NCBI GenBank assembly: GCA_944325435.1
Contig: CALVAC010000003.1
Location: 1-64,000 of the forward strand
Direction of reading: 5' to 3'
DNA from: an uncultured Bacteroidales bacterium
Lineage (GTDB): Bacteria > Bacteroidota > Bacteroidia > Bacteroidales > UBA932
Length of the DNA stretch: 64,000 nucleotides
Numbering within the stretch: the stretch's first letter is position 1; the number at the start of each line of letters is the position of its first letter. Shown in pieces: positions 36,543 through 42,888 of this stretch. A model generated the notes under the pieces. It did not search any database, was not told the DNA's origin, and saw nothing but the letters and a program-made list of their open reading frames with translations. The position numbers and the translations under genes are program-made.

Positions 36543-38004
36543 CAGTGCCCTGCTTACGGCCTTTTATGATAAAGTATATCAGCAGGGCAATTGCAGCAGC
36601 CGCACCGGCGATGTAGCCGATGACAGGCGCAAGATGCAGTCCTCCGGCCTTGTATGGGGCTATAAAGAAGTAACTGACGCATACGAATGTCAGAAACGAA
36701 GCAGGCAGGGACACCATCCAGTGCGGCTTTCTCTCCCCTGTCAGGTAGGCTGTCGCCATCCATAGCACGAACGCGGCAAGAAGCTGGTTGCATATCCCGA
36801 CATACTGCCACACGGTAGAAAAATCCATCATACAGCAGAAATATGCGAGAGCGAACACAGGGATACAGATCACAAGCCTCCTGAAAATCTTCTTCTGGTC
36901 ATATCTCGTCAGGTCTGCTACAGTAAGCCTCAGGCTTCTGAATGCAGTGTCTCCAGATGTAATCGGACATACAATCACCCCAAGGATGGCGATGACAGCC
37001 CCGAACTTGCCGAGCCAGCTCTTGCATATCAAGTCGACGGCTATCGCCGGAGTCACTTTCGTGAGCACCCCATCTATCATAATCCCTTCAGTCGCCGCAT
37101 GGTTCAGCCCCTCGGGACCGCCGAAATATGCGATGGCTGCGGCAGCCCATATCATAGCCACTATCCCCTCGGCTATCATCGCTCCGTAGAACACGGGACG
37201 CGCATACCTCTCGTTCTTCAGGCATCTGGACATTAGCGGAGACTGCGTGGAATGGAAACCGGAGATCGCTCCGCACGATATCACCACAAAAAGCATCGGG
37301 ACGAGCACATTGTTCCCCGGGTCGGAATGGAAGTTCCGGAATGAAGACAATGAAAGCTCCTGCATCTCCACGGAACCATTGATGCCACCGACCACCAGTG
37401 CACCGAATATCCCTGCTGCCATAAAAAGCAGCACGGCCCCGAAAAGAGGATAGACCGACCCTATTATCTTGTCTATCGGCAGCAGCGTCGCAAGGATATA
37501 ATAGGCAAATACCAGATACAGCCAGATGGTCTTGTCCCATCCCGTGAGAGACTGCAGCAGATCGGCCGGACCGGTGACGAAGGACACTCCCACGGCAAGC
37601 AGGAGGAAACACACCAGCACTGTCATCGCTTTCTTGACACCACGGCCCATATATTTCCCAACCAGGTCAGGCATGTTGGCACCCCCGTTGCGCAGGGACA
37701 GCATCCCGGAGAAATAGTCATGCACCGCACCCATGAAGATACAGCCGAGGACTATCCACAGATAGGCCATCGGTCCGTAGGCGGCACCGAGTATCGCGCC
37801 GAAAATCGGACCCAGCCCGGCTATGTTGAGAAACTGGATGACGAAAACTTTCCACGTAGGCAGGGGGATATAGTCGACGCCATCCGATTTGGATACGGCC
37901 GGAGTGGCCCTGGAGGGGTCGGCGCCGAAAAATCTGTCGACAAATCTTCCGTAGAGAAAGAACCCGGCCACCAGAGCGGCGATGCAGACAAGAAATGTGA
38001 TCAT
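36529..38004 (-). CDS. CstA-type carbon-starvation peptide/pyruvate transporter
   Basis: 491 aa polytopic membrane protein with about 13 hydrophobic segments. The CstA signature is visible: DGVDYIPLPTWKVFVIQFLNIAGLGPIFGAILGAAYGP (residues about 42-80) and GCIFMGAVHDYFSGMLSLRNGG. CstA proteins import peptides or pyruvate, often under nutrient limitation. It has a -7 box at 38025-38032 on its strand, divergent from the AAA ATPase gene. It is shorter than the enterobacterial CstA of about 700 aa, as in many Bacteroidota and clostridia. Confidence 0.9.
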   Translation of the reverse strand: MITFLVCIAALVAGFFLYGRFVDRFFGADPSRATPAVSKSDGVDYIPLPTWKVFVIQFLNIAGLGPIFGAILGAAYGPMAYLWIVLGCIFMGAVHDYFSGMLSLRNGGANMPDLVGKYMGRGVKKAMTVLVCFLLLAVGVSFVTGPADLLQSLTGWDKTIWLYLVFAYYILATLLPIDKIIGSVYPLFGAVLLFMAAGIFGALVVGGINGSVEMQELSLSSFRNFHSDPGNNVLVPMLFVVISCGAISGFHSTQSPLMSRCLKNERYARPVFYGAMIAEGIVAMIWAAAAIAYFGGPEGLNHAATEGIMIDGVLTKVTPAIAVDLICKSWLGKFGAVIAILGVIVCPITSGDTAFRSLRLTVADLTRYDQKKIFRRLVICIPVFALAYFCCMMDFSTVWQYVGICNQLLAAFVLWMATAYLTGERKPHWMVSLPASFLTFVCVSYFFIAPYKAGGLHLAPVIGYIAGAAAAIALLIYFIIKGRKQGTVSRA

Positions 38005-38024
38005 GGCTATTCTTATTTCGGGAA

Positions 38025-38032
38025 CAAATATA
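38025..38032 (-). promoter_or_regulatory. -7 box for the cstA-like gene
   Basis: Minus-strand TATATTTG, 21 bp before the ATG at 38004. Confidence 0.5.
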
Positions 38033-38044
38033 CTATACTTTTAT

Positions 38045-38052
38045 TATTTTTG
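38045..38052 (+). promoter_or_regulatory. -7 box for the AAA ATPase-sirtuin pair
   Basis: TATTTTTG, 22 bp before the ATG at 38074. It is divergent from the cstA-like promoter 12 bp away. Confidence 0.45.
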
Positions 38053-38073
38053 TCGTCAAAATCTAAACATCAG

Positions 38074-39219
38074 ATGGATATTCCTTTCATATATGACCGG
38101 TACGTTACCAACAAGGATTTCGCCGGGAGGAAAAGCGAATGTCTCGCACTGACCAACCTGCTCGAAGCCGGAGAGCACATCGTCCTGTACGAGCCTCCGA
38201 AAAGCGGCAAGAAATCCCTCATCCATCAGGCTTTCTTCGTTATGCGGCTTGGGGGCAAGATTCTCAACGCCGCAATTCTCGACTTGTTCAGCATAAGGAC
38301 TGCCGAAGAACTGCTCACCAGGTTCGGGAGCACAGTCATCCGAAGCATCGCATCTTCTCCGGATGAATATGGCAAGATAGTCTCCGACCATCTTGCCGGG
38401 ACACATTTCGTATTTGACAGACAGAGGTTTGCCGACTGCGATGAAGTGGTGTCCCTCAACTGGAGCCCGGACGAGGCGGACATAAAGGCGATGTTCTCCC
38501 TGCCATTCAGTCTCGCAAGGGCAGGATATGCCAGGCTGGCTGTCGTCCTCGACGAATTCCAGTCCATCCTCGCCATTGAGGAATGCGACACCATCCTCAA
38601 GGTGATGGAGTCCGTATTCAGGGAAAACGGCAAGGACTCCGGCTGCTCATATATCATTTCAGGGTCGAAAGTGAATGCGATGAAATACATTTTCTGCCAC
38701 AGGAAATATTTCTACAGGCAGGTGGAGCGTCTGCCGCTGATGCCGATCAACGAGAACGAACTCATGGAACACATCAGAAGAGGATTCCTGAAAGGAGGCA
38801 AGGAAATCGACAAGGAACTTGCTATGGGGGTCTGCAGGCTGTTCAAAGGCAACATCTGGTACATCAACCATTTCTCTGCAGTCTGCGACTACCTGTCAAA
38901 AGGCTATATCAACGAAGGCATAATGCTGGATGCCCTCAAGGCGCTCATCAGTGTCCACGAACCTCGTTTCATGGCAATGGTGGACAACCTTACAGAACAT
39001 CAGGTGAGGTTTCTCAAGGCTGTCCTCGATGGGGTCACGAGGTTCAGCTCCACCGATGTAATAGAGAAATATTCCCTTAACTCTTCCGCAAACGTCAAGA
39101 GGGTCAAGGATGCCTTGATGAAAAAGGAGATACTGACATTCAACGAGAATGATGAGCCATCGATACTCGATCCTCTCTTTGAATACTGGGTGAAGAAACA
39201 TTATTTCGGATTGTCATGA
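38074..39219 (+). CDS. AAA/STAND-like ATPase
   Basis: 381 aa from the ATG at 38074; the frame is open to 37720, but that part is antisense to the cstA-like gene. Walker A is PPKSGKKS (about residues 40-47); Walker B with a following Gln is RLAVVLDEFQSIL (about 155-167); a sensor-like SYIISGSKVNAM comes next. The C-terminal part (EHQVRFLKAVLDGVTRFSSTDVIEKYSLNSSANVKRVKDALMKKEIL) is a winged helix, and the end is DPLFEYWVKKHYF. This matches the prokaryotic ATPase family common in Bacteroidota and archaea, whose role is unknown. Its stop overlaps the ATG of a sirtuin gene, so the two are coupled. Confidence 0.82.
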   Translation: MDIPFIYDRYVTNKDFAGRKSECLALTNLLEAGEHIVLYEPPKSGKKSLIHQAFFVMRLGGKILNAAILDLFSIRTAEELLTRFGSTVIRSIASSPDEYGKIVSDHLAGTHFVFDRQRFADCDEVVSLNWSPDEADIKAMFSLPFSLARAGYARLAVVLDEFQSILAIEECDTILKVMESVFRENGKDSGCSYIISGSKVNAMKYIFCHRKYFYRQVERLPLMPINENELMEHIRRGFLKGGKEIDKELAMGVCRLFKGNIWYINHFSAVCDYLSKGYINEGIMLDALKALISVHEPRFMAMVDNLTEHQVRFLKAVLDGVTRFSSTDVIEKYSLNSSANVKRVKDALMKKEILTFNENDEPSILDPLFEYWVKKHYFGLS

Positions 39220-39944
39220 AAAAGAAGATTGCCGTGCTGACCGGAGCCGGAGTCAGCGCGGAAAGCGGAATAAGTACATTCAGGGACAGCGGCGGTCTCT
39301 GGGACAATTATAATGTGGAGGATGTGGCATCCATCGAAGGATGGTACAGGAATCCAGGACTGGTGCTCGACTTCTACAACATCCGGCGTAAAGAACTGGC
39401 TACCGCAAAGCCGAACGCAGCCCATCTGGCCATCGCGGATCTCGAGAAAGACTATGATGTGACTGTAATAACGCAGAATGTGGACAACCTGCACGAGAGG
39501 GCCGGCAGCACAAGAATCATCCATCTTCACGGTGAACTGACCAAGGTCAGGCCGGAAGACAGCTGCAACGACGGGGATGGATTTTCGGAAGCGAAAGTGT
39601 TCGACATCGGTTACGGGGAGATACATCCCGGTGACCTCGCACCGGATGGTGCACAACTCAGGCCGCACATCGTATGGTTCGGGGAGGCCGTCCCAAAGAT
39701 AGGGCAGGCCATCGATGCAGTGGAAGCTGCGGACATCCTGCTGATTGTCGGGACCTCCCTCCAGGTATATCCTGCAGCCGGCCTTTACCGTTATGCAAAG
39801 GCGGACACTCCTATATATATCATAGACCCGAAAGATGTACCGGTGCAGGACAGGAGGATCACCCATATCAGGGATATCGCCACCAGAGGTATGAAAACCT
39901 TTGTGGAACTGACCGGAACGGCTGTTAAACGGGAGGGTAAATAA
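39216..39944 (+). CDS. cobB: sirtuin NAD-dependent protein deacylase
   Basis: 242 aa Sir2-fold enzyme that removes acyl groups from lysines, consuming NAD. Family motifs: GAGVSAESGISTFRDSGGLW at the start, TQNVDNLHERAGS, the catalytic His in HLHGE, and IVGTSLQVYPAAGL. Only one Cys lies in the region where the usual four zinc cysteines sit, so it is the zinc-less type found in Bacteroidota. FYNIRRKEL contains the Tyr-x2-Arg pair linked to desuccinylase and deacetylase activity in SIRT5/CobB. The ATG overlaps the stop of the ATPase gene, and the TAA at 39942-39944 lies inside the palindrome that precedes rpsU. Confidence 0.88.
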   Translation: MKKKIAVLTGAGVSAESGISTFRDSGGLWDNYNVEDVASIEGWYRNPGLVLDFYNIRRKELATAKPNAAHLAIADLEKDYDVTVITQNVDNLHERAGSTRIIHLHGELTKVRPEDSCNDGDGFSEAKVFDIGYGEIHPGDLAPDGAQLRPHIVWFGEAVPKIGQAIDAVEAADILLIVGTSLQVYPAAGLYRYAKADTPIYIIDPKDVPVQDRRITHIRDIATRGMKTFVELTGTAVKREGK

Positions 39945-39970
39945 ATTTTGGAGGTATCCAAAATTTATTT
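39939..39970 (+). promoter_or_regulatory. 13-bp perfect inverted repeat filling the rpsU promoter
   Basis: AAATAAATTTTGG (39939-39951) and its exact complement (39958-39970) with a 6-bp loop. The left arm contains the TTTG -33 box, and the right arm ends on the first base of the -7 box. It can be an operator, a hairpin at the end of the cobB mRNA, or both. Confidence 0.6.
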
Positions 39971-39977
39971 ACCTTTG
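39947..39977 (+). promoter_or_regulatory. rpsU promoter
   Basis: TTTG (39947-39950), 19-bp spacer, TACCTTTG (39970-39977): full Bacteroidota consensus. Confidence 0.7.
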
Positions 39978-39990
39978 CACCCGCTAATAA

Positions 39991-40000
39991 AAGGAGGTGA
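39991..40000 (+). promoter_or_regulatory. strong Shine-Dalgarno sequence of rpsU
   Basis: AAGGAGGTGA, 9 bp before the ATG, complements the 16S rRNA tail almost completely. Most other genes of the window lack such a site. Confidence 0.8.
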
Positions 40001-40009
40001 TTTAAAGCT

Positions 40010-40204
40010 ATGATTATTGTTCCTATCAAAGAAGGAGAGAACATCGAGAAGGCTCTCAAGAAATTCAAGAGGAAATTCGAGAAGACCGGAGCAATCCGCG
40101 AACTTCGCGCGAGGAAGGCATTTGTTAAGCCATCCGTGAAAAGGAGAGAAGAAATCAAGAAAGCCATCTACGTACAGCATCTTAAGCTGATGGACGAACA
40201 GTAA
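40010..40204 (+). CDS. rpsU: 30S ribosomal protein S21
   Basis: 64 aa basic protein (IIVPIKEGENIEKALKKFKRKFEKTGAIRELRARKAFVKPSVKRREE), the standard bS21. In Bacteroidota, bS21 with bS18 and bS6 is known to occlude the anti-Shine-Dalgarno end of 16S rRNA, and rpsU itself commonly has a strong Shine-Dalgarno sequence, thought to allow feedback: ribosomes lacking bS21 translate it best. This gene fits that pattern. It has its own promoter and terminator (40268-40300). Confidence 0.95.
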   Translation: MIIVPIKEGENIEKALKKFKRKFEKTGAIRELRARKAFVKPSVKRREEIKKAIYVQHLKLMDEQ

Positions 40205-40267
40205 TTGTCCTCCTGACACATAGACTATAATTGCTGACATATCACAGCATCGGCAATATCAGGAATA

Positions 40268-40300
40268 GGGCGGATCCGGACAGTCGGGGTCCGCCCGTTT
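40268..40300 (+). terminator. rpsU terminator
   Basis: GGGCGGA and TCCGCCC arms with a G+C-rich loop, followed by GTTTCATTC. Confidence 0.65.
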
Positions 40301-40337
40301 CATTCTACCCAGGCCCCGAATCCCGGCCTCATCATCA

Positions 40338-40356
40338 ATTGCCTGTCCGCAAAAAT
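40338..40356. repeat. left copy of 19-bp direct repeat at the hipBA island edge
   Basis: ATTGCCTGTCCGCAAAAAT matches 17 of 19 bases of 42743-42761 in the same orientation. It may be an attachment-site or insertion-end remnant. Confidence 0.45.
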
Positions 40357-40478
40357 CTGCCCTTATTTAGTCTTGGAGGGATGAATCGGGACGGTAAATT
40401 CCTCCCACGCCTGTGGTACTGTTCACTTTCGAATGCCCGGTGGGCGTTCACATAAACCGTTCGCGACCTTCCGGTCAC
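40346..40478 (-). repeat. structured element, left copy (inverted relative to the right copy)
   Basis: Read on the minus strand it aligns with 42473-42597. Conserved blocks include GCGAACGGTTTAT, CGAAAGTGA, a GGGAGG plus ATTTACCG block, and the terminal ATTTTTGCGGA. Its two hairpins (40431-40449; 40405-40416) occupy the same positions as those of the other copy but have different stem sequences. Confidence 0.6.
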
Positions 40479-40915
40479 GAGGATGCGCGGTGCCATTCCC
40501 AATGATGAGTCCGTTATCCTGCTCATATGAAAGACGGCAATGGACAAGAAGTCATACCTGAGTCAGGTGCCCTGAATCGATCTTGACAAGGATATGTTTC
40601 CCGATGCAGTATATGTACATCATTGATTATCAACAGCATAGTACTCCAAAAGGCACAACCAGCAGGTTGGCAAATATCTGAGAATGTGTAAGTTAGTGAT
40701 TTTTAGCACCATTCTCGGCTTGTACCTCCATTTTGGAAAGTAAAAGCAAGTGTAATTTCTTGAATATCAAAATGTGCGGTACAAAAACTTGTGAAAAATG
40801 CCGTTTTTTTGATGAGAAAAGGTACAAAAACACGGCAGATTCAAGTTAACATAGATATTATTCGTATAAGCTAAAAAAATAGCTTTCAAAACACTTGGTC
40901 TTGAAATATTATCCG

Positions 40916-40923
40916 TATCTTTG
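40916..40923 (+). promoter_or_regulatory. -7 box for hipBA
   Basis: TATCTTTG, 43 bp before hipB, with a CTTGG at about -33. HipB proteins usually repress this promoter, but no clear operator palindrome is seen. Confidence 0.5.
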
Positions 40924-40965
40924 TATAAATAATATTTTATTTGTTATATATGTAATAGTAGCTTT

Positions 40966-41283
40966 ATGAATAATATAATATCGTTTAATTTATCAGCTCC
41001 CAGTGATGTGGCAAAACAAATTGCCACAAGAGTAAAAGCACGGAGATTGGAGTTAAACTTAACTCAAGAAGGCATAGCTACAAGAGCCGGCCTTAAGTTT
41101 GCTACTTACCGTAGGTTTGAGCAGACTGGGGAGATATCTTTAAAGGGTTTGCTTCAAATAGGATTTGCCTTAAATGCGTTGTCCGAATTTGACGCTCTTT
41201 TTGCGCAAAAGCAATATCAATCCTTAGACGATGTATTAAACGAACAAAATGTTATCCGTAAAAGAGGTAAGAAGAATGAATAA
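40966..41283 (+). CDS. hipB: HipB-like XRE-family antitoxin/repressor
   Basis: 105 aa. A Cro/C1-type helix-turn-helix spans about residues 16-70 (ATRVKARRLELNLTQEGIATRAGLKFATYRRFEQTGEISLKGLLQIGFAL). The C-terminal tail is short and charged. HipB neutralises the kinase HipA and represses the operon. The hipA-like ATG lies inside its last codons (8-bp overlap). A+T-rich codon use differs from neighbouring core genes, which supports acquisition by transfer. Confidence 0.85.
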   Translation: MNNIISFNLSAPSDVAKQIATRVKARRLELNLTQEGIATRAGLKFATYRRFEQTGEISLKGLLQIGFALNALSEFDALFAQKQYQSLDDVLNEQNVIRKRGKKNE

Positions 41284-42358
41284 TATCAAGCAGATTGAAG
41301 TGATATATGATAATCGGTTGGTCGGGCGCTTAGCGCTAACTAAAGAGGGGTTATGTGCATTTGAATATTCAGCCGAATGGATTGGCTCTGGTTTTTCCAT
41401 TTCACCATTCGAATTACCCTTGCGAAGCGGTGTATTTATAGCTAAACCTCGTCCGTTTGAAGGAGGATTTGGTGTTTTCGATGATTGTTTACCTGATGGA
41501 TGGGGCTTGCTTATTCTGGACAGGTACTTACAACAAAAAGGAATCAATCCACGGACTTTAACTTTATTGGATCGTCTTGCATTGGTAGGCTCAACTGGAC
41601 GTGGAGCATTGGAGTTTCGTCCGGATAATAGTGTTATTACAAGACAGGATTATGTCGATTTCGAGAAATTGGCATTGGAAGCAGAACAAATATTGGATAG
41701 TGACGATTATACGGGCGAAGGTATTGAGGAGTTTCAAGATCGCGGCGGTTCGCCTGGAGGTGCAAGACCTAAAATCTTCGTTCGTTATGACAGCAAGGAG
41801 TGGTTGGTAAAATTCCGTGCAAAACGAGATCCGCAGAGTATTGGTATAGATGAATACCGTTATTCGCTTCTTGCCAAGCAATGCGGAATTGAAATGCCAG
41901 AAACACGTCTCTTTGAAGATAAATATTTTGGTGTGGAACGATTTGACCGGACTTCAAATGGCAAATTGCATGTAGTAAGTATGGCTGGCCTTATAGGTGC
42001 TGATTATCGTTTACCAAGCATTGATTACGCTCATATATTTCAAGTTTGTGCCATGCTTACACATAGCGTAGCCGAGCTGTGGAAGGTCTACCGGCTTATG
42101 GTATTCAACTATCTGATAGGCAACAAAGATGATCATGCCAAGAACTTTGCCTTCATTTATCGTGATGGAGATTGGCATTTTGCTCCGGCTTATGACTTGC
42201 TGCCTAGCGATGGCATCAATGGCTTTCGTACTACTTCTATTAATGATAAGATTGAGCCAACAAAAGAGGACCTGTTTGCCATAGCAATAAAGTCAGGGTT
42301 GAATGAGAAGAAAGCAACTCAAGAATTTGAAATAATTTGTGAAACTAAAATTACTTGA
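41276..42358 (+). CDS. hipA: HipA-family serine/threonine kinase toxin
   Basis: 360 aa, on the short side of the family (about 440 in E. coli). The N-terminal HipA domain shows FEYSAEWIGSGFSISPFELPL and GVFDDCLPDGWGLLILDRYL. The Gly-rich loop RGGSPGGARPKIFV (about residues 156-169) holds the serine usually autophosphorylated. The catalytic segment is IGNKDDHAKNFAFIY, and FAPAYDLLPS is the metal-binding motif. In E. coli, HipA phosphorylates glutamyl-tRNA synthetase and causes growth arrest; the target here is unknown. All key residues are intact, so it looks active. The start was placed at 41276, within hipB, because the ATG at 41249 would overlap hipB more deeply. Confidence 0.87.
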   Translation: MNNIKQIEVIYDNRLVGRLALTKEGLCAFEYSAEWIGSGFSISPFELPLRSGVFIAKPRPFEGGFGVFDDCLPDGWGLLILDRYLQQKGINPRTLTLLDRLALVGSTGRGALEFRPDNSVITRQDYVDFEKLALEAEQILDSDDYTGEGIEEFQDRGGSPGGARPKIFVRYDSKEWLVKFRAKRDPQSIGIDEYRYSLLAKQCGIEMPETRLFEDKYFGVERFDRTSNGKLHVVSMAGLIGADYRLPSIDYAHIFQVCAMLTHSVAELWKVYRLMVFNYLIGNKDDHAKNFAFIYRDGDWHFAPAYDLLPSDGINGFRTTSINDKIEPTKEDLFAIAIKSGLNEKKATQEFEIICETKIT

Positions 42359-42439
42359 CTGTTTACGACAGTCCTATACTATATAATAATTTTCCATAAT
42401 GTCTATCCGCATTGTCACCCCTAAAAGAATGACAGGACG

Positions 42440-42597
42440 AAAAGTTCGGACGGCGTGACCGCCCGTGGCCCCGTGAACGGGAGGTAGCGAACGGTTTATC
42501 AGGATGTCCGGCGGACATCCGAAAGTGAGCAGACCGCGTAGCGGTGGGAGGGATTTACCGGACCGAACTTTTTCGGTATAGTGGGTATTTTTGCGGA
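42440..42597 (+). repeat. structured element, right copy
   Basis: An outer pair AAAAGTTCGG/CCGAACTTTT (42440-42449, 42563-42572) encloses hairpins at 42470-42481 (CCCG, TGAA loop), 42502-42520 (GGATGTCCG with complement) and 42533-42545 (ACCGC/GCGGT). The part from 42473 to 42597 is homologous to the left copy in inverted orientation. Confidence 0.6.
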
Positions 42598-42677
42598 TAA
42601 GCATTTTTTCTATCTACAATGTTATTCCTATTTTGGAAATAGTTACTAATAATAAGATATTTATATGTTAAAAAGAA

Positions 42678-42711
42678 ACAATACTCCGGTAAAAATTTAC
42701 CGAAGTATTGT
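42678..42711. terminator. hairpin inside the inverted-repeat segment
   Basis: ACAATACTCCGGTAAA pairs with TTTACCGAAGTATTGT, one mismatch and a 2-bp centre. It could terminate hipBA transcripts. Confidence 0.5.
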
Positions 42712-42742
42712 ATTGAATATTATAATTTTGTATAAAATTTTT

Positions 42743-42761
42743 ATTGCTTATCCGCAAAAAT
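42743..42761. repeat. right copy of 19-bp direct repeat
   Basis: ATTGCTTATCCGCAAAAAT; compare 40338-40356. It overlaps the right inverted arm. Confidence 0.45.
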
Positions 42762-42850
42762 ACCCCAAGGGCTAATATAAAGAAAATCGCTGACAATTCC
42801 CTAGTTGCTTTTTCCCTTCATTTCCATAGACAGGCTATCGATTAATTCAT

Positions 42851-42858
42851 TATATTTG
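42851..42858 (+). promoter_or_regulatory. -7 box for the AsmA-like gene
   Basis: TATATTTG, 31 bp before the ATG at 42889. Confidence 0.5.
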
Positions 42859-42888
42859 TAGATTGCAATATGACCAATACAATCTGAT

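Larger units (their letters stand above)
40205..40965. other. non-coding stretch left of hipBA, containing the island edge
   Basis: 760 bp without a supported gene. It holds the rpsU terminator, then at 40338-40356 one copy of the 19-bp direct repeat, then the left copy of the structured element (40346-40478). From about 40600 the sequence turns A+T-rich, with a large imperfect hairpin (arms 40799-40811 and 40825-40837) and two copies of GGTACAAAAAC (40778 and 40821). The hipBA promoter follows. I see no tRNA or intact reading frame. Confidence 0.6.
42583..42765. repeat. 183-bp segment bounded by perfect 21-bp inverted repeats
   Basis: 42583-42603 (starts GGGTATTTTTGCGG) and 42745-42765 are exact reverse complements. 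Inside lie a strong hairpin (42678-42711, 16-bp arms with one mismatch) and a -7-like TAATTTTG at 42723-42730. Confidence 0.7.
42359..42888. other. non-coding stretch right of hipBA, containing repeats
   Basis: 530 bp without a gene. It holds the right structured element (42440-42597), the 183-bp segment with 21-bp inverted ends (42583-42765), the right direct-repeat copy (42743-42761) and the AsmA-like promoter (-7 box 42851-42858). Confidence 0.6.

Noticed and set aside
37720..38073. N-terminal extension of the AAA ATPase frame
   Set aside because: Lies antisense to the cstA-like gene and before the -7 box at 38045; the extension is low-complexity without a domain.
38074..39944. A named SIR2 anti-phage system (for example SIR2-HerA)
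   Set aside because: The ATPase is not HerA-like and the sirtuin is a standard short deacylase; kept only as a question.
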